Shown: positions 44,801-53,885 of the stretch, one piece after another
Position numbering within the stretch: position 1 is the stretch's first letter
Layout of the letters: each line of letters opens with the position of its first letter
Assembly: GCA_029212925.1 (NCBI GenBank)
Contig: JARGOB010000006.1
Coordinates: 124,001-188,000 of the forward strand
Source: Coxiellaceae bacterium
Lineage (GTDB): Bacteria > Pseudomonadota > Gammaproteobacteria > Coxiellales > Coxiellaceae
Direction of reading: 5' to 3'
DNA length: 64,000 bases
Translations under genes and position numbers: made by a program
The notes under the pieces: generated by a model
Seen by the model: only the letters and a program-made list of their open reading frames with translations
Databases searched by the model: none
What the model was told of the DNA's origin: nothing

Positions 44801-46225
44801 GTGCATCATATTGAAGATCAACAAACTTTACATAAAGCGCCAATGAATATGTTCGTTATTTTAATCTCGGCGGTTGCGGCTTTGGGTGGCATACTGTTTG
44901 GTTTTGATACCGGGGTGATATCGGGTGCGATCTTATTTATAGCGCCGCAATTCAAACTAACAGCTTTGCAAAACGGTATGGTGGTATCGGCGGTGCTGAT
45001 GGGGGCGTTATTGGGCTCCGCATTCAGTGGTCGTTTTTCTGATTGGTTTGGTCGGCGCAATGTGTTGTTAGTGACAGCGCTAATTTTTATTGTTGGTACG
45101 CTTGCCTCTAGTTGGGCGCCAAACATAGCCGTGCTAATCATTAGCCGTGTGATTATTGGTGTAGCCATTGGTGTGGCGTCGTTTGTATCACCATTATATA
45201 TCTCTGAAGTCGCGCCGCCGCGATTCCGTGGGGCGCTGGTATCACTGAATCAATTGGCGATTACGATGGGTATTGTGATGTCCTATGCCATCGATCATTT
45301 GTTTGCTGCAACGCATGCGTGGCGATGGATGTTAGGTATGGGTGTTTTTCCAGCGGTGGTTTTATTAATTGGCTTGTTGTTTTTACCTAAGAGCCCACGC
45401 TGGATGGTATTGGCGGGGTATTCAGATAAAGCGCGCAGCACGTTAAGTAAATTACGTGGTACTTCAGCCGTTGATGCTGAATTGTATTCGATTCAAGAAA
45501 GTTTGGAAAAGGCGACGGATGGCAATTGGCGTGATTTATTAGCGCGTTGGGTAAGGCCGGCGATGATGATTGCGATTACGTTAGCATTTTTGCAGCAATG
45601 TACCGGTATAAATACCATTATTTATTATGCACCGACGATTTTTAAATTAGCTGGGTTTCACAGTAACAGTGTAGCTATTTTAGCGACGGTGGGTGTGGGA
45701 ATTGCTAATGTTTTGTTTACATTGATTGGTTTACCGTTGGTGGATCGCTGGGGTAGACGGCCCTTATTGTTTATCGGTTTAACGGGTATGGCGGCGAGTT
45801 TATTGATGTTAAGTGCGGGCTTTCATTGGCAGCACTCAGCGGGTGCTTGGCTGCCGTATTTATGTCTAGCGGCGATGGTGACCTATATTGCTTCGTTTGC
45901 CGTGAGTTTGGGGATGATTATGTGGGTGGTGATTGCTGAAGTATTTCCTCTGCATATTCGTGGTTTAGGTACGAGTGTTGGAGTATCCATCTCGTGGGGT
46001 TTTAATATGGTAGTGGCGTTGACCTTTTTGACGCTAATCGAAAAACTTGGGCCGAGTGGAACATTTTTAATTTATGCCGTAGCCGCTGTAGTAGGTATCG
46101 TATTTGTTTATTATAAAATACCTGAAACTAAGGGTTGCACATTAGAAGAAATTGAAGATAATTTGCGTCATGGGCTACCGGCACGGCAATTGGGTCAACC
46201 GTTGGCTATTCAAAGAGGGCTGTAA
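44801..46225 (+). CDS. MFS sugar:proton symporter (XylE/GalP type)
   Basis: A 474-aa, 12-helix sugar porter. Family signatures are FGFDTGVISGA, GRFSDWFGRR (motif A), SPLYISEVAPPRFRG, PKSPRW, QQCTGINTIIYYAPTIF (sugar-binding QQ and N), DRWGRRPLL and PETKG. The GTG start has AAAGGA upstream. It is the first gene of an operon with the SDR (TAATG overlap). Together with ManD and Eda this suggests uptake of a hexose or hexuronate. Confidence 0.93.
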   Translation: MHHIEDQQTLHKAPMNMFVILISAVAALGGILFGFDTGVISGAILFIAPQFKLTALQNGMVVSAVLMGALLGSAFSGRFSDWFGRRNVLLVTALIFIVGTLASSWAPNIAVLIISRVIIGVAIGVASFVSPLYISEVAPPRFRGALVSLNQLAITMGIVMSYAIDHLFAATHAWRWMLGMGVFPAVVLLIGLLFLPKSPRWMVLAGYSDKARSTLSKLRGTSAVDAELYSIQESLEKATDGNWRDLLARWVRPAMMIAITLAFLQQCTGINTIIYYAPTIFKLAGFHSNSVAILATVGVGIANVLFTLIGLPLVDRWGRRPLLFIGLTGMAASLLMLSAGFHWQHSAGAWLPYLCLAAMVTYIASFAVSLGMIMWVVIAEVFPLHIRGLGTSVGVSISWGFNMVVALTFLTLIEKLGPSGTFLIYAVAAVVGIVFVYYKIPETKGCTLEEIEDNLRHGLPARQLGQPLAIQRGL

Positions 46226-47022
46226 TGTTATTAAAAGATAAAGTGGTTTTAGTGACTGGTTCGACCACCGGTATTGGTGCGGCGATTGCACGAGAAGCCA
46301 TTGCGCAAGGTGCGCAAGTGATGGTGCATGGTCGTCATGCGGATCGAGCACAGACGTTAGTGGCAGAGTTGGGTGAACGTTCAGCGTTTCACTTAGCAGA
46401 TTTAAGTGATGTTAAAGTGGCTTCGCATCTGGTTGATGCCACGGTTGAGAAGTTTGGTCGTATTGATGTGTTGATTAACAATGCCGGCATTTATCCGCGT
46501 AATGACATTGATGATTTGGATGAGAAATTTTTTGATTGGGTGGTGGATGTAAATTTAAAATTACCGATGTTTTTATGTCAATCGGCGGTGAAGCATTTTA
46601 GAAAAAACCACAGCGGTGGCAGCATTGTAAATATCGGTTCAATCAATGCGCATTGTGGTCAAACCAATTTATTAGTGTATTCGGCCACCAAAGGCGGCTT
46701 AATGACCATGACGCGTAACCTGGGTGACGCGTTGGGCAGTGAAGGTATACGGGTTAATCAGCTGAATGTTGGTTGGACGAAAACTGAAACCGAAGATGCA
46801 ACTCGTAAAGAACGTGGTTTTCCTGATGGTTGGGATAGCAAGGTGCCTGCGCACTATGCACCGACGGGTAAGTTATTATACCCCGATGATATTGCACGTC
46901 ATGCGGTGTTTTGGGGTTCGGATTATTCTGCTCCGGCGAACGGCCAGGTGTATGAGTTGGAGCAATACCCGCTGATTGGCCGTAATTTGTTAAATCATGT
47001 TGAACTTGAAGAAACGGTTTGA
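46225..47022 (+). CDS. SDR-family oxidoreductase of the sugar cluster
   Basis: 265 aa. It has TGSTTGIG (cofactor loop), NNAGIYP, the catalytic Ser in NIGSINA, and YSATK. The start overlaps the transporter stop by one base, so it is translationally coupled. Position between a sugar permease and mannonate dehydratase suggests that it oxidises or reduces a sugar acid, for example a fructuronate reductase-like step giving mannonate. That is inferred from context; glucose 1-dehydrogenase-type activity is the alternative. Confidence 0.85.
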   Translation: MLLKDKVVLVTGSTTGIGAAIAREAIAQGAQVMVHGRHADRAQTLVAELGERSAFHLADLSDVKVASHLVDATVEKFGRIDVLINNAGIYPRNDIDDLDEKFFDWVVDVNLKLPMFLCQSAVKHFRKNHSGGSIVNIGSINAHCGQTNLLVYSATKGGLMTMTRNLGDALGSEGIRVNQLNVGWTKTETEDATRKERGFPDGWDSKVPAHYAPTGKLLYPDDIARHAVFWGSDYSAPANGQVYELEQYPLIGRNLLNHVELEETV

Positions 47023-47081
47023 GTTTTTTAGTGGACATGAGATCGATATCCAAAATAGTAATGTATAATGCTGCTTAGCAA

Positions 47082-47180
47082 TATCAAGGTAGACAGGGTG
47101 TCTCTTTTACGTAAGTAAAGCGCAGCGAAGTGGAACGAAGCGAGCCATGAAGTAAAAGAGATACGCGGTTTGCCTTGATA
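47082..47180 (-). repeat. Dispersed palindromic repeat family D, copy 2 (inverted)
   Basis: Starts TATCAAGGTAGACAGGGTG and ends TTTGCCTTGATA, with internal CTCTTTTACGTAAGTAAAGC and its complement GAAGTAAAAGAG. Its reverse complement matches 2162-2256 along the whole length. The outer TTGCGCTGAA arms of copy 1 are not present here. It lies between the SDR and manD. Confidence 0.8.
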
Positions 47181-47297
47181 TGTATGTAGGGTAGTGCATG
47201 ACAATAGTAGAAGGATGATGAAAAATTTTAAGTAATCGAATTCTGATTCTTGAGGTTTATGTTATCAAAAATACTGAAGTAGAAGGACACAAAAAAA

Positions 47298-48506
47298 ATG
47301 AAGATAACTGATGTGAAGGTGTTTGTTTGTTCACCGGGTCGTAACTTTGTTACGTTAAAAATAGAAACCGATGAAGGCATTTATGGTATAGGTGATGCGA
47401 CGTTGAATGGCCGTGAGCTGGCGGTATTTACTTATTTAGAGGAATACGTCAAGCCGTGTTTGATTGGTCGCGATCCATCACAGATCGAAGACATTTGGCA
47501 GTATCTGTATAAAGGCGTTTACTGGCGTCGCGGTCCAGTGAATATGACGGCGATTGGTGCGGTTGACATGGCGTTATGGGATATTAAAGGTAAAGCACTC
47601 AATACACCGGTTTACAATTTGCTCGGTGGTCGTTGCCGTAAAGGTGTGATGGTTTATGGTCATGCCAATGGTTCAGATATTGAAGATACCGTTGATCAAG
47701 TAGGGCAATACATCGATCAAGGTTACTTAGCGATTCGTGCGCAGTGTGGTGTGCCAGGTTTAAATAGTACTTATGGTGTATCGAAAGATAAGATGTATTA
47801 TGAGCCTGCGTCGACAGGTTTGCCGGTTGAAAATGAATGGTCAACTGAAAAATATCTCAATCACATCCCGAAATTATTTGAACGTTTACGTGATACCTAT
47901 GGTGATGATCCGCATTTGTTACACGACTGCCATCATCGCTTAACGCCGATTGAAGCCGCTCGATTGGGTAAAACTTTGGAGCCACATCATTTGTTTTGGT
48001 TGGAAGATACCGTGGCTTGTGAAAACCAAGAATCATTCCGTTTGATTCGTCAACACACCACCACGCCATTAGCAGTGGGTGAAGTGTTTAATACGGTTTA
48101 CGATACACAAACGTTAATCACCGAACAGCTGATCGATTATGTGCGCATGTGTGTGGTGCACAGCGGTGGGTTGTCGCATATGAAAAAAGTAGCAGCGCTA
48201 GCTGAGATGTATCATATCCGCATGGGGTGTCATGGCCCGACGGATGTATCGCCTATTAATATGGCAGCAGCGATTCACTTTAATTTATCGATTAATAATT
48301 TCGGTATACAAGAGTATATGCGACACACGCCAGAAACTGATGCTGTGTTCCCGCACGAATACAGTTTCAATAAAGGCTATTTGGATGTCACCGACAAGCC
48401 AGGGCTCGGTGTTGATTTCGATGAAACATTGGCAGCTAAGTTTGAATACGAACGCGCATTTTTGCCGATCAATCGCAAGCTCGATGCCACCATGTTCTCG
48501 TGGTGA
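47298..48506 (+). CDS. manD: D-mannonate dehydratase, enolase superfamily (ManD)
   Basis: 402 aa, the standard length. It shows the highly conserved N-terminus [20 protein letters not shown]. Metal ligands are recognisable as HDCHHRL (Asp, with catalytic His), WLEDT (Glu) and GEVFN (Glu), and the catalytic Tyr loop as NSTYGVSK. It converts D-mannonate to 2-keto-3-deoxygluconate, which after phosphorylation feeds KDPG aldolase. A KDG kinase is not in the window. It is separated from the SDR by repeat D, so it may have its own promoter. Confidence 0.92.
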   Translation: MKITDVKVFVCSPGRNFVTLKIETDEGIYGIGDATLNGRELAVFTYLEEYVKPCLIGRDPSQIEDIWQYLYKGVYWRRGPVNMTAIGAVDMALWDIKGKALNTPVYNLLGGRCRKGVMVYGHANGSDIEDTVDQVGQYIDQGYLAIRAQCGVPGLNSTYGVSKDKMYYEPASTGLPVENEWSTEKYLNHIPKLFERLRDTYGDDPHLLHDCHHRLTPIEAARLGKTLEPHHLFWLEDTVACENQESFRLIRQHTTTPLAVGEVFNTVYDTQTLITEQLIDYVRMCVVHSGGLSHMKKVAALAEMYHIRMGCHGPTDVSPINMAAAIHFNLSINNFGIQEYMRHTPETDAVFPHEYSFNKGYLDVTDKPGLGVDFDETLAAKFEYERAFLPINRKLDATMFSW

Positions 48507-48523
48507 TTTTGTGTCCTGTCTGA

Positions 48524-48612
48524 ACCCCGTCATTGCGAGGAGCTTGCGACGAAGCAATCTATGCTTCTGTCGTGAGATTGCCGCGCCACTGTGTGGCTCG
48601 CAATGACGGGGT
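48524..48612. repeat. Dispersed palindromic repeat family B, complete copy
   Basis: Perfect 16-bp inverted arms, ACCCCGTCATTGCGAG (48524-48539) and CTCGCAATGACGGGGT (48597-48612), enclose CTTGCGACGAAGCAATCT and a second, internal complementary stretch. Elements of this type (GTCATTGCGAGG...GAAGCAATCT) are common dispersed repeats in many host-associated proteobacteria. It sits 18 bp after the manD stop and may act as a bidirectional attenuator. Confidence 0.85.
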
Positions 48613-48677
48613 GCAATTGCTTTTAAAATAAAACAGCAGTAAGCTAACGTCAGCCAAAAATCAAATTGGAGGGAACC

Positions 48678-49307
48678 ATGCGAGGCTTACAGTATTTTCT
48701 TGCGACACTATTTATTACTTTCTCATTGAGCTCAACTATTTTCGCTGAACAATGTCCAAGCATAGGTCAGCTGCAAAGCATTTTTAACACAGCTAACCCG
48801 CTAACCAGTGACGGTAAAATGCCTTACCCGGTCGATATTGATGACCCAGAATTTGCACCTGGTCAGCCAGGACCGGGCGGTAGCAATGGAGTTTGGTTTG
48901 TCGCTTCACATCTGGATTTTTCTGATCGTGGTCCAGCTACCCCATTTATTGCATTTTGTATGTTTCTTGATCCTGCCGGCACATCCGACCCATCACTTAC
49001 CACGGCGGATGTTATTGCGCGTTGTAAATCAGACATTGATGCGGCTTCGGATACATCGACTACTGTAGATTACCCACATGCTTATATTGGTGATGATGAA
49101 GCAACGGGTATATCGTACTATTTTGATGTCTGTTTGTTTGCCGGTAGTTTCAGTCCTGCGATAGGTACAGCAGATATCAATATTCAGCAAGATGCTAATT
49201 TAGGAACATCACTCCCAGATATTGTGATGGCAGATTTAAGTCCGTTAACATCAGCGTTGCTTAAGCAATATTTAAAAACACATCATTTTCATAAAGTGAC
49301 CAACTAG
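48678..49307 (+). CDS. Secreted hypothetical protein
   Basis: 209 aa with a Sec signal peptide (FLATLFITFSLSSTIFA, cleavage before EQCPS). The mature domain has four cysteines (EQCPS, FCMF, ARCKSD, VCLFAG) and is acidic. ATG 48678 follows GGAGGGA; the frame could start 12 bp earlier at TTG. It is 11 bp upstream of the beta-barrel gene, so the two probably form an operon and are exported together. No family recognised. Confidence 0.75.
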   Translation: MRGLQYFLATLFITFSLSSTIFAEQCPSIGQLQSIFNTANPLTSDGKMPYPVDIDDPEFAPGQPGPGGSNGVWFVASHLDFSDRGPATPFIAFCMFLDPAGTSDPSLTTADVIARCKSDIDAASDTSTTVDYPHAYIGDDEATGISYYFDVCLFAGSFSPAIGTADINIQQDANLGTSLPDIVMADLSPLTSALLKQYLKTHHFHKVTN

Positions 49308-49318
49308 GAGAAGCCAGC

Positions 49319-49978
49319 ATGAGACGTTTATCACAATTGTCATTAGCAGCCATTCTTGGTGCGGCAACCGTGGGTGCATTTGCCCATCCTGGCCCCTATG
49401 TTGGATTAAACTACGGCATTTCAAAATACGATACGACTGAAGCGGCTGGTAATGCCAATGTTTATAATCAATTGATGGCCGGTGGTATTTATACCGGTTA
49501 TTTATGGGGCAACCCATCGGTTAATTATGGCTTGGAATTAGCCGGTAATTTTTATGGTGAAAAAAAATGGGCTGTGCCAACTATTCAATTTGGCTTATAC
49601 AGCTATGGTGTGGGCTTGTCCGCCGTGTTGCGTTATTACGGGCCAAAGAATAAGCCGACACATTTTTTCGTAGAAGGTCAGGGCGGAGTTAACGTCATTA
49701 TTCAGAAAACCTATAATCAAAATTTATTGACCAATCCAGTGTTACCGTCGCCATTGGTGGGGCAGAGAAATACGCGTGTGCGTCCATCGTTGGGTTTAGG
49801 TGTCGGTTATGACATTACGTCTAATTGGCAGTTGGGTGTGATGTATTCGCATGTGTTTGGTACGCAATCATCAGCGCCGGTGCTGGGTGGCGGCATAGGT
49901 TCTCCGACCACGGCAAACTTTAATCAAACAGCGTCAATTGATAGTGTGTTTGCGCGGGTTAGTTATACCTTTGTTTAA
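49319..49978 (+). CDS. Outer-membrane beta-barrel protein
   Basis: 219 aa with a signal peptide (LSLAAILGAATVGAFA). Alternating amphipathic strands include PYVGLNYGISKY, YGLELAGNFYG, FGLYSYGVGLSAVLRYYG, RPSLGLGVGYDIT and WQLGVMYSHVFG. The C-terminus SVFARVSYTFV ends in the hydrophobic strand pattern recognised by the BAM machinery. The size fits an 8-stranded OmpA/OmpW-type barrel. The ligand is unknown. It is likely co-transcribed with the preceding secreted protein. Confidence 0.8.
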   Translation: MRRLSQLSLAAILGAATVGAFAHPGPYVGLNYGISKYDTTEAAGNANVYNQLMAGGIYTGYLWGNPSVNYGLELAGNFYGEKKWAVPTIQFGLYSYGVGLSAVLRYYGPKNKPTHFFVEGQGGVNVIIQKTYNQNLLTNPVLPSPLVGQRNTRVRPSLGLGVGYDITSNWQLGVMYSHVFGTQSSAPVLGGGIGSPTTANFNQTASIDSVFARVSYTFV

Positions 49979-49994
49979 CGCTTTATACGCTGCT

Positions 49995-50035
49995 CGTCAT
50001 TGCGAAGCCGCCGTTAGGTGGCTGAAGCAATCTGT
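49995..50035 (+). repeat. Dispersed repeat family B, partial copy
   Basis: CGTCATTGCGAAGCC, an altered centre, then GCTGAAGCAATCTG. It matches the left half of the element at 48524. Confidence 0.6.
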
Positions 50036-50045
50036 TTCCTTAAAG

Positions 50046-50078
50046 GCGGCTTAATGGATGTACGTTTGGTTGTTTTTG
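50046..50078 (+). repeat. 33-bp direct repeat, left copy
   Basis: GCGGCTTAATGGATG followed by TACGTTTGGTTGTTTTTG. It recurs in the same orientation at 53853-53885 with only about three mismatches. The pair encloses the glycosyltransferase / MerR / CaaX-protein block. Confidence 0.75.
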
Positions 50079-50205
50079 CTGGCGTGAATGACTTCAATAG
50101 AGATGAGCTTCATCTGATTGAAGCACTGCGCTCGCTGCGTATGATCCATTACAATGGTTGATTGGCTAAACGTTGGAATGATAGCGCTTTTCCTTGCAGT
50201 TTTCG

Positions 50206-51372
50206 TTACAACCTTTTCCTTTGCTCAGTAGATATTTTTTTTAGAACCTTAGCGGGATAATATGTCCCCCGCCATTTGACTCCTTTATTTTTATAAAAAC
50301 AGAAGATGGAACTTAAAATGGCATAGGGATATGCCATTAAACCAATAGGAACAAATAGTACGTATTTAAAAGGTATTTTAAAAGTTTTTGCCACTTCAAT
50401 ATAACTAGCAAATAAAAATAACGTGGTAAATATGTTTATAGCCTGGCTTAACCCGCTCAAAGCAAAACATGCAATAAACGGCCATAAAAATAGTACATAC
50501 CATGCTAGTATACTTAAAATAGCAAGTATTAATTTATAATTAAAATATGAAAAAATATTTTTTCTGAGCCCCTTAAACATTGCTGAAAGAGTTGGGTACC
50601 ACTCGATAGAAACATCCTCTTGAGCATTTAACACATCTTGTGAGAAACCAGATTTTTTAATTTGTTTACCTAGGCGAACATCATCAACACATTCGAATGC
50701 AAAAGCTTTGTGTCCTCCGCAAGCTTCATATACTTCTTTGTTTACAAGGCAAAACACGCCTATATTAAATGATCTCTTAGATCGTTTTGACTTAGCCAGC
50801 CATGGTTTTAGTGCCAGGACAAAGCCGTGCCCTTTATGAGCTAGGTGCACACAATTATGAAAAAATCCTCGGCATATGTAATGCGCAAATACAGATAAAT
50901 GATCTAATTTCTTTTTGATTGCATAGCTCATTGCTCTTTTTAAGCAATTAGGGCTTAACATCACATCAGCATCTATAAACAATAGCCACTGGCCTGTAGC
51001 AGCTATTGCACCTCTGTGAGATGCGTAATTTTTAGCAATCCAGCCCGCTGGTAGTTTATCAATATGAATATCAACTATGCGACTGGATTTATTCCTTGCA
51101 AAAGTGCTTATAATATTGGCTGTATTATCGGATGAGCGGTCATTAACACAAATTATTTCAAGATTTGGATAGGTTTGTTTGTTTAGTTGACTCAGTGTGT
51201 GGCCAATATTCTTTTCTTCATTACGCGTGGGAATAATAATGCTGATTCTAGGAAAAGGCTGTGTAATTATTTCAACGCTTCGTAAGGAATCAATGGATCT
51301 AAGCCCCTTAAACATTTCAATGTAAGCAAACAAAACGATAATCGCTGTTATTAACGATAAAATTAGTAACAT
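50206..51372 (-). CDS. GT2-family glycosyltransferase (HpnB/CrtQ-like)
   Basis: 388 aa. An N-terminal anchor helix (LLILSLITAIIVLFAYIEMF) is followed by a GT-A domain. That domain has ISIIIPTRNEEKNIG, VNDRSSDNT, the DAD metal motif (LLFIDADVML) and LPAGWIAKNYA, the GWxxK motif of hopanoid/carotenoid-associated transferases. Several C-terminal helices follow. ATG 51372 is chosen because AGAGG precedes it; the longer frame to 51477 would overlap merR. It lies 10 bp after merR, so it is in one operon with it. The acceptor lipid is unknown. Confidence 0.82.
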   Translation of the reverse strand: MLLILSLITAIIVLFAYIEMFKGLRSIDSLRSVEIITQPFPRISIIIPTRNEEKNIGHTLSQLNKQTYPNLEIICVNDRSSDNTANIISTFARNKSSRIVDIHIDKLPAGWIAKNYASHRGAIAATGQWLLFIDADVMLSPNCLKRAMSYAIKKKLDHLSVFAHYICRGFFHNCVHLAHKGHGFVLALKPWLAKSKRSKRSFNIGVFCLVNKEVYEACGGHKAFAFECVDDVRLGKQIKKSGFSQDVLNAQEDVSIEWYPTLSAMFKGLRKNIFSYFNYKLILAILSILAWYVLFLWPFIACFALSGLSQAINIFTTLFLFASYIEVAKTFKIPFKYVLFVPIGLMAYPYAILSSIFCFYKNKGVKWRGTYYPAKVLKKISTEQRKRL

Positions 51373-51382
51373 AAATCTTCCT

Positions 51383-52138
51383 CTATAAAAAAACAGTGAG
51401 TTTGCCGATAGTAGCAAGTGATTGAATAAGATAAATGAACCCATCTTTATTGAGTAAGGGTATAGAGCTTGTTTCAAACATGCCAGCGCGATACGTAACC
51501 AATACTTTTTTCATTAATAGTGGGTAGCTGCCATAACACGCCAGAGCTAAATCATAAAATCTAGTCGCAATCGATTGACTAACAAGATCTGTAGGGTCCA
51601 ATAGTGCATTCATGTGAATATCGTTGACAAGCTGTGTAAATATTACTATGTAGCTTTCTACTTTATCATTTGAAAGCCCGCTCCAAATGGCATTTAAGTT
51701 TAAGAGTTCTTCTTTAGAATAAAAATTCTGAAACCATTGCTCTACTGTATTCGATTGCAATGCTCTAACAGCACCGGCAATCAATGACCAATCAAATTCA
51801 CCCGCATACTCTCTCAGTAATACTGCATCTTCAACCAGGCATGCAGTTTTTTTTAAAACATGAGCACGATTATGCAGTGATTGCACCTGTTGCATGAGCA
51901 CACAATCTACCTCCTGCTCATCTTGCTCAGTTACCTCTTTGATGTGAGCAATTGAAAGCCCTAAATGCTTTAATGTTAGAATCTGTTGCAGGGTTAATAA
52001 ATTGCAGGTGCTATAGCGCCTGTAGCCATTGCTGTTCTTAATTGGTGTTAATAAACCAATCTCATCATAATACTGAAGAGTACGCTTAGATACCCCTGTA
52101 AACTTACAAAATTGCGATATGCTGTAAAATATACTCAT
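51383..52138 (-). CDS. MerR-family transcriptional regulator (TipA-like)
   Basis: 251 aa. The N-terminal MerR winged helix (YSISQFCKFTGVSKRTLQYY, then DEIGLLTP and GYRRYS) is intact and is followed by the dimerisation helix. The C-terminal region of about 130 aa is of the TipAS type rather than a metal-binding one, since there is no cysteine cluster. Such proteins bind organic ligands and twist promoters with over-long 19-bp spacers. Exactly that spacing is found upstream of this gene and of the neighbouring 460-aa gene, so it probably controls both and itself. Confidence 0.88.
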   Translation of the reverse strand: MSIFYSISQFCKFTGVSKRTLQYYDEIGLLTPIKNSNGYRRYSTCNLLTLQQILTLKHLGLSIAHIKEVTEQDEQEVDCVLMQQVQSLHNRAHVLKKTACLVEDAVLLREYAGEFDWSLIAGAVRALQSNTVEQWFQNFYSKEELLNLNAIWSGLSNDKVESYIVIFTQLVNDIHMNALLDPTDLVSQSIATRFYDLALACYGSYPLLMKKVLVTYRAGMFETSSIPLLNKDGFIYLIQSLATIGKLTVFL

Positions 52139-52173
52139 AATATTTTTGTGTTCGTTTTATTTGTTAGAGGGGC

Positions 52174-52204
52174 AATATAAACTATAACGTTACGTGATAG
52201 TCAA
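52174..52204 (-). promoter_or_regulatory. MerR-type promoter of the merR-glycosyltransferase operon
   Basis: On the minus strand, TTGACT (52204-52199) and TATATT (52179-52174) are separated by 19 bp. The spacer contains the dyad ACTAT-CACGTAACGTT-ATAGT (52181-52201). A 19-bp spacer is the hallmark of MerR-activated promoters. Confidence 0.75.
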
Positions 52205-52314
52205 GCAAAAATTGACCAACCCATCAAAACTCTAGAAAAATAGCCGACGTTACTGCTTCAAAGAATCACCAATGCATTATGGCGATAGACTATAGACTGC
52301 CGCCATACTTGAGA

Positions 52315-53697
52315 TTACATTACAGAACAATACCCCCATGATTCTTCGCTAGTTGTTGCGCTGATAGCAGTTAATTCTTTAGCGTCGCTCGAGTGGCTGT
52401 TGGACAATACACGCTCTAAAATTGGTAAATCTAACGCTATTAATTCTGCAAAAGGTACGGGTCTTTTGGGCTCATAGTGATCCTCTGGTTCGCCTTTAAT
52501 CATCCTTTCTGCCACGTAGTAGTATTTATAAAAAAGCTGTTGCCTGGGCTCATCCAGCTTTACTAGTTCGTTAAGTGGTATACCCGCTTTATTTATGAGA
52601 AAGCTAACAGCCTTAGCGTGACTACTTAGCCCCTCATAAACTGCGCTTGGTAGCTCATCTAGGTAACCTTCTGGGCAGCGCCAAGTGAGCATTATAGCTT
52701 CAGGTTTAGTGATATAAGCAGCTGCTCTATTACCAACGCATTGAAATGCCAATAACCGATTACGCAATCTGGGGTCAAAGTCAATAAACTGCTGTAAGGA
52801 AACACAAGACTCTCTCAGTAGCGTTAGGATGTGGACTGACGAACGCATTATTTGAAGTATTGTGGAATAATCCTTAGAAAGCATTGCGGGGGATAGCATT
52901 TTAGCTAATGTGAACTTACCTGAATTATAAAATGCCGCCTGAAAGTCTCTAATATTCATTACAAACGCTTTCTGTAGTTCTGGTGGAAGCCTCAAAAATT
53001 GAATTCTATTGTAAGCGTTGATTGGGCCAATAATTTTTCTGATAACTTCAATTTGTGAAACAATAGCTGATGCTATTATTGGGTCCATTGCCATGAGTGC
53101 AGTCACAGGAATCCCAAGTTGAAACCTTAAGATAGAAAAGAAATCATCAGGTCCCGCTTCATATGTAGGTACTTTGGAAGTCTCCCTTCCGGCTATTGCG
53201 CGTTGCAGCATAGGGTCAAGCTCAATAAAATCATAAAAGGGAATTTCATAAAAGCACCATGCTATATTGCCATGTGAAAAACAATTGTCTTTTATCTCGT
53301 CTGAAAGTGAAAGATATTCTTCAAGGTAATATCCAAATTGAATAAATTTAGCGACTGAATATGAGTGGGCTAATAAGCGAGGCATTGACTTGCTAGGAAC
53401 TTTTTCACATAGGTCTTGCCAGCTTATGCTGACAACTTCAAGTAGACTGCATACACCGAAGGCATTGGCGCCATTTCTATTGGTTAAGATGCTGCGATGT
53501 GGAGAGGCAAGTATTTGTTGCCAAGATATAAGCGCTTTTACTTCATCGAATACAGATCTATTGCTAACGAGAAAATTCTGGTCTTCACGAGACAAAGCAT
53601 TAAAGTCATTGTCTAATACCCCCATTTTTTTAAGTGTCAATTCAATATCTGGTAGCCAGTCATCTTCTACATATTGCCATTTACTATACCCGAACAT
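52315..53697 (-). CDS. Repeat protein ending in a CaaX prenylation motif, candidate host-targeted effector
   Basis: 460 aa, no known family. About ten imperfect copies of a short helical motif, F-x-x-L-x-x-L-D-P-x-L-x-x-x-I, are spread along it. Examples are FIELDPMLQRAI, LMAMDPIIASAI, FLRLPPELQKAF, FIDFDPRLRNRL and LIALDLPILERVL; some resemble the start of an F-box. The last four residues are CSVM, which fits the eukaryotic farnesylation signal (C-a-a-X with X = Met). No signal peptide or membrane helix. AGGGAC precedes the ATG, and the promoter matches that of merR. Confidence 0.72.
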   Translation of the reverse strand: MFGYSKWQYVEDDWLPDIELTLKKMGVLDNDFNALSREDQNFLVSNRSVFDEVKALISWQQILASPHRSILTNRNGANAFGVCSLLEVVSISWQDLCEKVPSKSMPRLLAHSYSVAKFIQFGYYLEEYLSLSDEIKDNCFSHGNIAWCFYEIPFYDFIELDPMLQRAIAGRETSKVPTYEAGPDDFFSILRFQLGIPVTALMAMDPIIASAIVSQIEVIRKIIGPINAYNRIQFLRLPPELQKAFVMNIRDFQAAFYNSGKFTLAKMLSPAMLSKDYSTILQIMRSSVHILTLLRESCVSLQQFIDFDPRLRNRLLAFQCVGNRAAAYITKPEAIMLTWRCPEGYLDELPSAVYEGLSSHAKAVSFLINKAGIPLNELVKLDEPRQQLFYKYYYVAERMIKGEPEDHYEPKRPVPFAELIALDLPILERVLSNSHSSDAKELTAISATTSEESWGYCSVM

Positions 53698-53737
53698 ATT
53701 TTGTCCCTTTTTGTGTTGGTTTTATTGGTGAGGAGGC

Positions 53738-53768
53738 AGTCTAAATGGTAACGTTACGTGATAGTCAA
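53738..53768 (-). promoter_or_regulatory. MerR-type promoter of the CaaX-protein gene
   Basis: On the minus strand, TTGACT (53768-53763) and TAGACT (53743-53738) are separated by 19 bp. The sequence TTGACTATCACGTAACGTTA is identical to that at the merR promoter. The downstream half of the dyad is less well conserved. Confidence 0.72.
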
Positions 53769-53852
53769 ATAAAAATTGGTAATTGCTTGCGTGGTTTCAT
53801 TGGTTAGCGAACTGAGAAGTGACGGGACCTTCATTCATATATTTCATTAAGA

Positions 53853-53885
53853 GCAGCTTAATTGGTGTACGTTTGGTTGTTTTTG
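53853..53885 (+). repeat. 33-bp direct repeat, right copy
   Basis: GCAGCTTAATTGGTG followed by TACGTTTGGTTGTTTTTG. It is the same-orientation counterpart of 50046-50078. Confidence 0.75.

Noticed and set aside
51373..51477. Longer glycosyltransferase start overlapping merR
   Set aside because: An internal ATG has a good AGAGG ribosome site and begins at the natural membrane anchor.
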